Assembly (NCBI RefSeq): GCF_030546645.1
Contig: NZ_JAUOTO010000013.1
Span: forward strand, 1-64,000
Length of the DNA stretch: 64,000 nucleotides
Source of the DNA: Flavitalea plasmicola
Lineage (GTDB): Bacteria; Bacteroidota; Bacteroidia; Chitinophagales; Chitinophagaceae
Direction of reading: 5' to 3'
The translations under genes and the position numbers were made by a program. Below are positions 15,709 through 23,707 of the stretch, piece by piece. Each line of letters opens with the position of its first letter. The first letter of the stretch is position 1. Below the pieces are notes generated by a model, which had not been told where the DNA came from, made no database searches, and saw only the letters and a list, made by a program, of their open reading frames with translations.

Positions 15709-15815
15709 AGGCCAAAGGTTGAATATACCTTCAAAATACTATAAATCAAATAAATAAGCAAATATTAACTTGTCGCATACAGCCTATTACAAATAGTGAT
15801 TATCTTCAATCCGGA

Positions 15816-18800
15816 ATGCCCTGGTCAATATTTATAAAAGCAGATCCCCGGCTCGTCAACCGCTCAGTTTGCTGCATACTCGTCCTGGCCTGGGCGATAT
15901 CCGGCCCTTGTCTTTTTGCACAAAGCAATCCCGCAAATGATAATGCCGGATACACCATCAATAAAAGGTTTCTTTCCATCGAAGACGGACTGGCATCCCA
16001 CGAAGTATTTTGCGGTCTGCAGGATACTGCAGGCTTCCTGTGGTTCGGCACCCGCAATGGGCTGAACCGCTATGATGGCAAAAATTGTCTGCTCTTCACG
16101 CACCAGCGAAATAACCTGCAGGATAATAAAGTGGTGCAGCTGGCAAAAGACGATGCTGATCGCCTGTTTATAGAATACAGCAGTACGGGTTTTCAGCTCA
16201 GCACCATCGGCAAGGTGGATGTAATGAATGCCGCTACACAAGAAGTAAAAACCCTTACGGCTGCCTTTCCAAACATGCCCTTCAAAGAGCAGGACGTTTA
16301 CTGGATCTCGAATGATGGAACAGATGAAATTAATTTCCTCACCGCCTTTCCTTTCAGGCTCTGGAAATACTCATCTAAACACGGATTCCACCTTCGCTAT
16401 GAAATTAAAGACTGGAACAGGTATGACACTTTGCCCTTGGTTGATTATCGCAGCACAGGACCGCTCTGCATGTTCGCAAAGGGAAAAGCGCTGTTGAAAT
16501 TGTTCAACCAGTCAACACAATATTTGATATCAGCTGACACCGTAATTGCATTTACTCAAAAGGATGCATTGAGGTCGCTGCCAATGGGTTTCACAAGCCA
16601 GAACGATCTCCTGATCGCCTATAACACCAAAACAGAAAGTAATACCTTTAACGTAGGGATGATATCCCATACGGGCAATAGTGAGTTTCCAGCCCATCTG
16701 CAAAATTTCAATACAGACAGCATTAAAGGAAGGTACTGGTACCAGGCCGCGGGCTCGGCAGATGGCGCCTCATGCATATTTTATATAAGCACGGATGCAC
16801 TTTATCTCTGGAATGAATCTGCTTTCTTGAAAATAGTTGCCAGGTCGGAGATGAAAGCCTTTGAAAATCTATTCCTTTACCAGCTTTTTCCCGACAATTT
16901 AGGAAACCTTTGGCTCTGCACTTCACATGGCGTATTACAGCTGAAGATAGAAAAAAGCCGTTTCAGACAATACTTTACAGGCAAACAACAAAATATTCAG
17001 CCGAACAGCCAGGTCCGTGGTATATATGCCGATGACTCAGGCAGGATAGTGGCCAATATATGGACGCACACTTTCATGCAACAGGACGGAAAAATGCAAT
17101 ATACGGCGAATGAAGAGATCAAGTATGCGCTCATCAAACACCATTCGGAACTTTATTGTGGAGGCAACGACTTGTTCTATTATGATGATAAAAAAAACAA
17201 GACCGTAAAATTCGCGACGGGACAACGATCCGAAATATGGTCAATGTTTTCGCTCAATGACAGCCTGCTGCTGCTGGGAAGGACCAGCGGGTTTTCGTTG
17301 TTCAATTCCAACACGCGCAAGATCGACTCACTTTCTCCTGCCAATAAAAATATCCCTGAAGCCAGGTTTGTATATCGTTTCTTTAAAAACAAGGACGACA
17401 CTTTGTGGGCCGTTGCCGAAAACGGGTTATACAAAATAGCCGCCGCCAATGGCCACTGGTCAGTAAGTTATGAGCGGTCGCCGGTGATCAATGCGCTGAT
17501 CTTACAGGATACATACGCCGATGCTGACGGAATATACTGGCTCGCTACCAATGGCGAGGGCTTATATCGCTGGGACCGGAAAGCAGATTCCTTCCGGCAA
17601 TTCAATATCACTTCCGGCTTCCCTTCAGATGTTTTGTACAGGCTGGAACCAGACGGCTATGACAACCTTTGGATCAGTTCGGATTACGGCTTGATCCGTT
17701 TCAACAGGAAGACATTGTCCGTAAGAACGTACACCACTGGCGATGGCATTTCTCACAATGAGTTCAACAGGACTTCATCATTCAGGGCTAAGGATGGCAG
17801 GCTTTTCTTTGGCGGCCTGGATGGCGTAAACGCCTTCGATCCAAAAGATTTTACAACAGATACCAATGCATTTAATATACCATTTCGGATCATTGCTTTC
17901 CACCAATTTATAGGATCCCGCAGTGAGCTGGTTAATAAGACAAACGATCTATTGAACACTTCACAAATTAAACTGGCGCCTAACGATCAATTCTTCACAC
18001 TTGAATTTCAATTGCTGGATTTTGCAAAAAATGAAGTGTCCCGATACGCATACCAAATTGAAGGGATAGATGGAAGATGGAATTATATCAGTGAAAACTC
18101 CATACGCATCAGCGGATTGCCATACGGGAGATTCACCCTGCATATTAAAGCGCAGAGCCGTGAAGGTGCATGGAGCAGAAGCGTATTGAGCATCCCATTG
18201 ATAGTTCTAAAACCATTCTATCTTGAATGGTGGTTCCTCGCTTTAATAACTTTGGCATTTGCAACAGCTGTTTACTGGATAATAAACAGGAGAACAAAAC
18301 AGCTGGCCGCGGAAAAGAACAAGCTGGAGAAATTGGTGAATGAAAGGACCGCACAGTTAAAACAATCACTATCAACCCAGGCTGAACTGCTGGTTGAGAA
18401 GGATGTATTGATGAAAGAAATTCATCACCGGGTAAAAAATAATCTACAGGTTATTTCCGGGCTGCTGGAATTGCAGAGCAAAAGCCTGAATGATGAGGCC
18501 GCACGGGATGCATTGCAGGATGGACGCAGCCGGGTAAGAAGTATTGCATTGATACACCAGAACCTCTACCAGTTCGAGAACATCAGTACGATTGAGCTCG
18601 GGAGATTTGTAAATGACCTGTGCAGGCAGGTAGAAAGCGTGTTTCATATGAAGAATAAGGTGGTGATGAATATAGAAGTACCTCACTTGCACCTGGATAT
18701 TGACACGGCCGTTCCACTCGGATTGATCATGAATGAGCTATTATCCAACTCCTTTAAATATGCCTTTAATAATGGCAAGTCCGGGGAAATAAACCTTGAG

Positions 18801-19019
18801 ATCCGCACCCGGACAGAAGGGAAATACGACCTGACCTATTCCGACAACGGCCCCGGACTACCGGTGGATCTTGATGTGAGAAAAGCAAAAACGCTGGGCA
18901 TGCAGCTCATCAATGACCTCAGCAGGCAAATAGGAGGGAAAGTGAAATATGAGAACAACAATGGCGCCATGTTTACAATAAATTTTACTAACCGCAATAT
19001 GCGCAAAAACGAGGATTAA
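15816..19019 (+). CDS. Two-component-propeller sensor histidine kinase (HisKA_2 type)
   Basis: A 1067-residue kinase. The signal peptide ends near CLFAQ (about residue 35). It is followed by repeated propeller blades (for example GFLWFGTRNGLNRYDG, then NLWLCTSHGVLQL, YDNLWISSDYGLIRF), a Y_Y_Y domain (about 700-800), one transmembrane helix (about 805-830), a coiled coil, and a kinase core. The H-box EIHHRVKNNLQVISGLLELQ has His at about 870 and is of the HisKA_2/LytS-like class. The ATPase motifs include NELLSNSFKYAF and DNGPGLP. It ends five bases before the LytTR regulator gene, its obvious partner. In Bacteroidota such systems sense carbohydrates or envelope signals. There is no internal receiver or AraC domain, so it is not a hybrid. 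Confidence 0.93.
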   Translation: MPWSIFIKADPRLVNRSVCCILVLAWAISGPCLFAQSNPANDNAGYTINKRFLSIEDGLASHEVFCGLQDTAGFLWFGTRNGLNRYDGKNCLLFTHQRNNLQDNKVVQLAKDDADRLFIEYSSTGFQLSTIGKVDVMNAATQEVKTLTAAFPNMPFKEQDVYWISNDGTDEINFLTAFPFRLWKYSSKHGFHLRYEIKDWNRYDTLPLVDYRSTGPLCMFAKGKALLKLFNQSTQYLISADTVIAFTQKDALRSLPMGFTSQNDLLIAYNTKTESNTFNVGMISHTGNSEFPAHLQNFNTDSIKGRYWYQAAGSADGASCIFYISTDALYLWNESAFLKIVARSEMKAFENLFLYQLFPDNLGNLWLCTSHGVLQLKIEKSRFRQYFTGKQQNIQPNSQVRGIYADDSGRIVANIWTHTFMQQDGKMQYTANEEIKYALIKHHSELYCGGNDLFYYDDKKNKTVKFATGQRSEIWSMFSLNDSLLLLGRTSGFSLFNSNTRKIDSLSPANKNIPEARFVYRFFKNKDDTLWAVAENGLYKIAAANGHWSVSYERSPVINALILQDTYADADGIYWLATNGEGLYRWDRKADSFRQFNITSGFPSDVLYRLEPDGYDNLWISSDYGLIRFNRKTLSVRTYTTGDGISHNEFNRTSSFRAKDGRLFFGGLDGVNAFDPKDFTTDTNAFNIPFRIIAFHQFIGSRSELVNKTNDLLNTSQIKLAPNDQFFTLEFQLLDFAKNEVSRYAYQIEGIDGRWNYISENSIRISGLPYGRFTLHIKAQSREGAWSRSVLSIPLIVLKPFYLEWWFLALITLAFATAVYWIINRRTKQLAAEKNKLEKLVNERTAQLKQSLSTQAELLVEKDVLMKEIHHRVKNNLQVISGLLELQSKSLNDEAARDALQDGRSRVRSIALIHQNLYQFENISTIELGRFVNDLCRQVESVFHMKNKVVMNIEVPHLHLDIDTAVPLGLIMNELLSNSFKYAFNNGKSGEINLEIRTRTEGKYDLTYSDNGPGLPVDLDVRKAKTLGMQLINDLSRQIGGKVKYENNNGAMFTINFTNRNMRKNED

Positions 19020-19024
19020 CGCTT

Positions 19025-19765
19025 ATGTCCGTTCTAAAAATAGGAATTGTAGAGGATGAGCTGGTGATAGCCCGTACTATCCTGAGCACGCTTGGCGAAT
19101 TGGGGTATTCATATTGTGGTCCCGCAATAAGCTATACGGAGGCAATAGAAATGCTGGACGATGACAAACCCGATCTGCTGTTGCTCGACATTCAATTGTC
19201 GGGAAAGAAAGATGGCATTGATCTGGCCAAAAAGATCAATGAGTTTTACCAGATCCCGTTTATTTTCCTGACAGCCAACAGCGATGCTGAAACAATCGAC
19301 CGCGCAAAAAAAGTAAAGCCCCATGCCTATATTGTCAAGCCTTTTACCAAAGAAGAGTTGTTTGCGGCGATTGAGATCGCATTCAGCAATTTCACCGGCA
19401 ATCTATCGAATACGAAGACGGAGCAGGCAGCCTCATATAGCAGCAAGGGCTATATGTTTGTGAGAGATGGCTATGTTTTTAGGAAAATATTCTTCAATGA
19501 GCTATTATACATGGAGAGCGATGCCAATTATGTCACCCTTCATCTAAGATCTCAAAAAACAGTGATGGTAAGATCTACGCTCAACGATTTTATCGGGCAG
19601 ATGGGCGAAAAGAGTTTCATTCGGGTCCATCGCAGCTATTCCGTCAATATCAATTTGATTGATGATATTTTCCCCACGGAGATCTCGGTCGCCGGAGTTA
19701 AGATCCCTATTGGTAGATCATTCAGGGACAACCTTTTTAAGGCCCTCGGAATAAAAGAGGACTGA
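19025..19765 (+). CDS. LytTR-family response regulator
   Basis: A 246-residue regulator. The receiver domain (1-120) has acidic residues in IVEDE, the phospho-acceptor Asp55 in LLLLDIQLSG, and Lys105 in YIVKPF. A linker leads to a LytTR DNA-binding domain (about 145-243) with FNELLYMESDANYVTLHL, then FIRVHRSYSVNI and a final PIGRSFRDNL. It is cotranscribed with the propeller kinase (5-bp gap). Proteins of this class bind direct repeats spaced by about two helical turns, and such repeats occur 33 bp downstream of its stop codon. Confidence 0.93.
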   Translation: MSVLKIGIVEDELVIARTILSTLGELGYSYCGPAISYTEAIEMLDDDKPDLLLLDIQLSGKKDGIDLAKKINEFYQIPFIFLTANSDAETIDRAKKVKPHAYIVKPFTKEELFAAIEIAFSNFTGNLSNTKTEQAASYSSKGYMFVRDGYVFRKIFFNELLYMESDANYVTLHLRSQKTVMVRSTLNDFIGQMGEKSFIRVHRSYSVNINLIDDIFPTEISVAGVKIPIGRSFRDNLFKALGIKED

Positions 19766-19797
19766 CCAAATTCAGCCCTGATCATTTCCCTCACAAA

Positions 19798-19836
19798 CCA
19801 GGCGTAATTCATCCCCACCCAGGCGGATTCATCCCT
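19798..19836 (+). promoter_or_regulatory. Direct repeats, candidate LytTR binding site
   Basis: ccaggcgtaattcatcccc (19798-19816) is followed by ccaggcggattcatccc (19819-19835). The 9-bp core attcatccc recurs at 19807 and 19827, 20 bp apart. Direct repeats about two helical turns apart are what LytTR dimers recognise. The site lies just upstream of the zinc-ribbon and peroxiredoxin genes. Binding is inferred. Confidence 0.45.
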
Positions 19837-19861
19837 TTTATTTTGCAGACTTTTATGGCGG

Positions 19862-19875
19862 GGGCAAATTTGCCC
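19862..19875. promoter_or_regulatory. 14-bp perfect palindrome before the zinc-ribbon gene
   Basis: gggcaaatttgccc is self-complementary and ends 5 bases before the ATG at 19881. It could be an operator overlapping the leader, or a small hairpin that affects translation. Confidence 0.35.
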
Positions 19876-19880
19876 ATGCA

Positions 19881-20078
19881 ATGCCACTATTGGATTTAGA
19901 TAAGATCATCATTAAAAGGACCATCCTGGGCATCCGCTGCACGAACTGTGGAGGCAACCTCGTAATGACCCAAAAAGGGTCCATGACAGGCCGCTTTATT
20001 AAACTGATCTCCCTTGGAACCATTAAACCAAAACATTTCGAATGCGAAAACTGTAAAAAAAAGCATCTCTTATTATAA
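19881..20078 (+). CDS. Small zinc-ribbon protein
   Basis: A 65-residue protein with two CxxC knuckles: CTNC (about residues 20-23) and CENC (about 55-58). Between them is a basic loop (GSMTGRFIKLISLG). The spacing fits a single structural zinc ribbon, and no other domain is present. It is the first gene of a likely operon with the peroxiredoxin gene 20 bp downstream. Function is unknown; a redox-sensitive zinc role would fit the context but is inference. Confidence 0.65.
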   Translation: MPLLDLDKIIIKRTILGIRCTNCGGNLVMTQKGSMTGRFIKLISLGTIKPKHFECENCKKKHLLL

Positions 20079-20098
20079 ACCCTTCAAAATCAGTAACA

Positions 20099-20758
20099 AT
20101 GAGTATCAGATTAGGCGACATCGCACCGGATTTCCAGGCCGACACAACGCAAGGCGTCATTCATTTTCACGAATGGATAGGTGACGGTTGGGCGATTCTT
20201 TTCTCCCATCCAAAAGATTTCACGCCGGTTTGCACCACCGAGCTTGGATATATGGCCAGGCTTGCACCTGAGTTCAGGCAAAGGAACTGCAAGGTTATTG
20301 GCTTGAGCGTAGATCCGGTGGAGAGCCATTTAAAATGGGAAAAAGATATTGAAGAAACGCAGGGATATGCAGTCAACTATCCTATGATCGGAGACCCCAC
20401 CCTTTCCATTGCAAAATTGTATGATATGCTTCCCGCAGACGAGGCTGGCACTTCAGAGGGCAGAACAGCAGCCACCAATCACACCGTTCGTTCGGTTTTT
20501 GTGATCGGCCCTGATAAGAAGATCAAACTGCACCTTACGTATCCAATGACCACCGGGCGCAATTTTAATGAGATCCTCCGTGTGCTTGACTCGATGCAGC
20601 TTACGGCAGCACACAAGGTAGCCACCCCTGTCAACTGGAACAAGGGAGAGGATGTGATCATCGTCCCCGCGGTATCGGATGCGGAAGCAAAAGAAAAATA
20701 CCCGCAAGGCTGGAAAACAGTCAAACCGTATTTGCGCCTCGTCGCTCAGCCAGGGTAA
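20099..20758 (+). CDS. 1-Cys peroxiredoxin (Prx6/AhpC-TSA family)
   Basis: A 219-residue thiol peroxidase that reduces hydrogen peroxide and organic hydroperoxides in the cytosol. The peroxidatic site is HPKDFTPVCTTE with Cys45. The longer C-terminal domain (TNHTVRSVFVIGP, then TTGRNFNEILRVLDS, and GEDVIIVPAVSDAEA) is typical of the Prx6 group. The only other cysteine (Cys64) is not at a resolving position, so an external thiol must regenerate the enzyme. It lies between the zinc-ribbon gene and an FAD-dependent oxidoreductase gene (24 bp downstream), probably one transcript. Confidence 0.95.
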   Translation: MSIRLGDIAPDFQADTTQGVIHFHEWIGDGWAILFSHPKDFTPVCTTELGYMARLAPEFRQRNCKVIGLSVDPVESHLKWEKDIEETQGYAVNYPMIGDPTLSIAKLYDMLPADEAGTSEGRTAATNHTVRSVFVIGPDKKIKLHLTYPMTTGRNFNEILRVLDSMQLTAAHKVATPVNWNKGEDVIIVPAVSDAEAKEKYPQGWKTVKPYLRLVAQPG

Positions 20759-20782
20759 TAACTAACAATGTAAAATACAGCA

Positions 20783-21925
20783 ATGAAATTACGTGTTGTA
20801 GTATTAGGTGCAGGTTTTGGAGGAATGGAGCTAAGCTCCATTCTTTCTGAAACGCTGGGAGACGATCTTGATCTTACGCTGATAGATCAAAATGATTCCT
20901 TCTATTTTGGCTTTTCCAAGCTGGACGTAATGTTTGGACGCAAGTCTTCGGATGCTGTTAAAATTCCTTACAGCAGCATCTCAAAACCAGGCGTGCAATT
21001 CCGGAAAGAAACGATTACATCCATTCAGCCGGCCACCAGGACCGTTACTACTCAAAACACTGTCTATGAAGCCGATGTATTGGTAGTAGCGCTGGGCGCT
21101 GATTACGACATCCAGGCCACGCCCGGGCTGGTGGAATTCGGCAACGAATACTATACTTTTGAAGGCGCTGAAAAACTGAGGGAGGTGATTCCCTCTTTTA
21201 GAAAAGGGCATGCCATCGTTGGTGTATGTGGCGCGCCGTTCAAATGCCCGCCGGCGCCCAGTGAAGCCGCGCTGATGTTGCACGACTATCTCAGTACCGC
21301 AGGGATCCGTGACGCCTGTACCATAAGCCTGGTGATACCCTATGGATCTCCCATCCCCCCTTCCCCCGACTCATCGAAGGCTTTGATCAAAGCATTTGAG
21401 GAAAGGAATATTCAATTCATACCGCAGCGTAAAGTGACGTCCATCGACGGATCACGAAAACTGGCCGTTTTGGATGATGGGACCGAAATGCCATTCGATC
21501 TGTTCCTCGGTATCCCAAAACATGTTGCGCCAGACGTCGTATTGCAAAGCGGGATGGTCGAAAATGGATGGATCCCGGTTGACAGGGCACATCTGTTGAC
21601 AAAGTTCCCAAATGTGTATGCCATTGGCGATGTTACGAGCGTGGGAACACCAAAGGCAGGCGTATTTGCAGAAGGTGCCGCAAAAACCGCAGCGGCTTCC
21701 ATTATCGCAGCGTTTAACAAGAAGGAAAACCAATCACCCTACACCGGGGCAGGCTCCTGTTATATCGAGTTCGGGAAGGGTGAAATAGGACGCGTGGACG
21801 TTGATTTCTTCTCCGGTCCCAAGCCTTTTGGGATCCATCATGACGCATCAGCAGCGCTGGCAGCCGACAAGGAATACTTTGGTTCAAGCCGCAAAGCCCG
21901 CTGGTTTGGAATAAACACAGCCTGA
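20783..21925 (+). CDS. NAD(P)/FAD-dependent oxidoreductase (sulfide:quinone reductase/NDH-2-like)
   Basis: A 380-residue flavoprotein. The FAD-binding motif VVLGAGFGGMEL lies at residues 5-16, the second site LVVALGADYD near 105, and the C-terminal FAD motif VYAIGDVTSVGTPKAG near 280. The cysteine pattern VCGAPFKCPPAPSEAA (about 151-166) resembles sulfide:quinone oxidoreductase-like proteins. No long C-terminal amphipathic membrane anchor is obvious. It follows the peroxiredoxin gene and could handle sulfide, persulfide or quinone redox (inference). The small protein at 21952 follows after 26 bp. Confidence 0.85.
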   Translation: MKLRVVVLGAGFGGMELSSILSETLGDDLDLTLIDQNDSFYFGFSKLDVMFGRKSSDAVKIPYSSISKPGVQFRKETITSIQPATRTVTTQNTVYEADVLVVALGADYDIQATPGLVEFGNEYYTFEGAEKLREVIPSFRKGHAIVGVCGAPFKCPPAPSEAALMLHDYLSTAGIRDACTISLVIPYGSPIPPSPDSSKALIKAFEERNIQFIPQRKVTSIDGSRKLAVLDDGTEMPFDLFLGIPKHVAPDVVLQSGMVENGWIPVDRAHLLTKFPNVYAIGDVTSVGTPKAGVFAEGAAKTAAASIIAAFNKKENQSPYTGAGSCYIEFGKGEIGRVDVDFFSGPKPFGIHHDASAALAADKEYFGSSRKARWFGINTA

Positions 21926-21951
21926 TTTCTAATGACACTAAATTTAAAAAA

Positions 21952-22230
21952 ATGCCTACTTATTTAATTGAGATCCCTCACTCGGAAAATACTTTCGAAT
22001 GCAGGCAGGTTATCAAATTGTTTGTTGAATCCGGCTCGCATTTACTGGCAAACGCGCATTGGGGCTGCAAATCCGGGGTCCACAAATCGTGGTTCATAGA
22101 CGACTTTGCCAGCAAAGATGAGGCGCTCCGGGTTGTCCCCCCTTTCTTAAGGCCTTCTGCCAGCATCATCGAATTGATAAGATTCACCAAAAGCGATATT
22201 CAGCAGTTTGCCAATGCCGCCGGGACCTAA
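21952..22230 (+). CDS. Conserved small hypothetical protein
   Basis: A 92-residue cytosolic protein beginning MPTYLIEIPHSENTFEC with a ferredoxin-like strand-helix-strand layout. It contains ANAHWGCKSGVHKSWFIDDF and a C-terminal helix. The family is not recognised with certainty; it is likely a dimeric alpha/beta-barrel-type protein (inference). It is the last gene of the peroxiredoxin/flavoprotein cluster. Confidence 0.6.
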   Translation: MPTYLIEIPHSENTFECRQVIKLFVESGSHLLANAHWGCKSGVHKSWFIDDFASKDEALRVVPPFLRPSASIIELIRFTKSDIQQFANAAGT

Positions 22231-22267
22231 ACCCAATTTTAAGCGGTTAATATTTCAAACGACAGCC

Positions 22268-22459
22268 TTACAATAAGTTCAGCGGGCTTCCGGCAGCAAC
22301 GCTTTCTTCTGTGTGCGTCAACGACAGGTCCTCCATACGAATGGCGTCGTCGAGAAATTCGCTCCCTTCGCTGGTGTTCCGCGGGAGCTCATGGCTGGTT
22401 ACCAACACAGGCTCGTCTACCACACTGCGCTTGATGGGATGAAAAAAGAAAAAATGCAT
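22268..22459 (-). CDS. Small hypothetical protein
   Basis: A 63-residue reading starting at MHFFFFHPIKR and continuing into an acidic, Ser/Thr-rich tail (SEGSEFLDDAIRMEDLS). A longer frame to 22618 exists, but its composition is not protein-like. No family is recognised, and it may not be translated. The region 22460-22657 upstream holds nothing I can assign. Confidence 0.35.
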   Translation of the reverse strand: MHFFFFHPIKRSVVDEPVLVTSHELPRNTSEGSEFLDDAIRMEDLSLTHTEESVAAGSPLNLL

Positions 22460-22657
22460 GATGCTTGATTTAAATAGTGAAAAAATTGGTCTGCTGCCTG
22501 CCGGCTTGCCGTGTTGTTGACCGGTTTTCGCAAGGATCATACGCCGGCGTAGGGATATCCTGGTGCACGAACAGGTGGAAAGTGCACTCCCGTTACAACC
22601 GCCTCGGCAAACTGACACCCGTCATCTTCGTTCCAACAACCAGCAGACCACTAACCT

Positions 22658-23413
22658 TTAGGCATGTTGCAGTTGCCCTGCCATCCATGCTTCAAAGTTG
22701 ATAGTTCCTAGTTGTGCTTTTCCGGCCGGCACCAATGAAGCAGCGCCAATAGAGGCCCCATAATAGGTGGATTTGCTATTGGGCACCACCTTGCGCGGAT
22801 CACTCATGTCTTGCAGATACCGGGTGACAAGCTCAGGCATGGTAAAACGCTCCGGACCGGCTATCTCTGTTACACCATTAATGGGCGCCTTCAGCGCAGC
22901 GGCTGATACGAAGGAAGCCACATCTTCGGCAGCGATGGGCTGGAATTGTACATCCGAAATATGTACTATATCCCCCTCCATAGCCTGATTTGCGATACCT
23001 GCCAGGAACTCGAAGAACTGAGTGCTCCGGATGATCGTGTAAGGAACGCCGGATTTCCTCACCAGGTCTTCCTGAACTTTCTTAGCTCGCATGTATCCGC
23101 TTTCCTGCATAAGGTCCACGCCTACGATAGAAAGTGCCAGGTGATGCTTTACGCCCGCATTGATCTCCGCCGCCAGTAAATTGCGGCCGGCCGTCTGAAA
23201 GAATTGCAGGACGGCATCGTCTTCGAATGAGGGAGAATTGGCCAGGTCTACGACAATATCCGTGTTGCTCAATGCCTCAGCCAATCCTTCTCCTGTAATG
23301 GTATTGATGCCCCCCGCCGGAGAGGCGGCAATGACCTCGTGACCTGACCCGCGAAGTTTCGCGACTACTTTGCTTCCGATGAGGCCGGTGCCTCCGATGA
23401 CTACGATTTTCAT
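22658..23413 (-). CDS. Atypical SDR, NmrA-like NAD(P)H-binding protein
   Basis: A 251-residue protein with the NAD(P) motif VIGGTGLIGSKVV at residues 4-16, the strand DIVVDLANSPSFED, and the NmrA-type segment YMRAKKVQEDLVRKSGVPYTI followed by RSTQFFEF. The classical Tyr-x-x-x-Lys is replaced by the atypical YMRAK pattern. Such proteins act as quinone reductases or redox sensors; the substrate is unknown. Its gene stands alone on the minus strand, divergent from the second permease. Confidence 0.85.
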   Translation of the reverse strand: MKIVVIGGTGLIGSKVVAKLRGSGHEVIAASPAGGINTITGEGLAEALSNTDIVVDLANSPSFEDDAVLQFFQTAGRNLLAAEINAGVKHHLALSIVGVDLMQESGYMRAKKVQEDLVRKSGVPYTIIRSTQFFEFLAGIANQAMEGDIVHISDVQFQPIAAEDVASFVSAAALKAPINGVTEIAGPERFTMPELVTRYLQDMSDPRKVVPNSKSTYYGASIGAASLVPAGKAQLGTINFEAWMAGQLQHA

Positions 23414-23659
23414 AATTTTGATTTTTAGTTTCCTATGGGAAATCTAACAGAATGCCAAACACACATGTCCTTGATAACAAATAACATGGACAGATCAGGC
23501 CCACTTATTTTTCACTGTATTTCGTGAAAGCACGATGGCCTTCATCATATGAAGGGAGAATATAACTTGCGTAATACCCATTTTCCCCGCAAACGCATCT
23601 CATCCTCAATGGCCGCCGCTCATCTATTTCCGGCCGGCCCCGGGTATTCAACGGCCGCG

Positions 23660-23678
23660 TTTCCGTATATTACGGAAA
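23660..23678. promoter_or_regulatory. 8-bp inverted repeat upstream of the second permease
   Basis: tttccgta (23660-23667) and tacggaaa (23671-23678) flank a 3-base centre and are followed by an A-run on the plus strand. It lies 29 bp upstream of the ATG at 23708, so it could be an operator or a leader hairpin. Confidence 0.3.
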
Positions 23679-23707
23679 TAAAAAAAAACTCTCGAAAACC
23701 GACCGTC

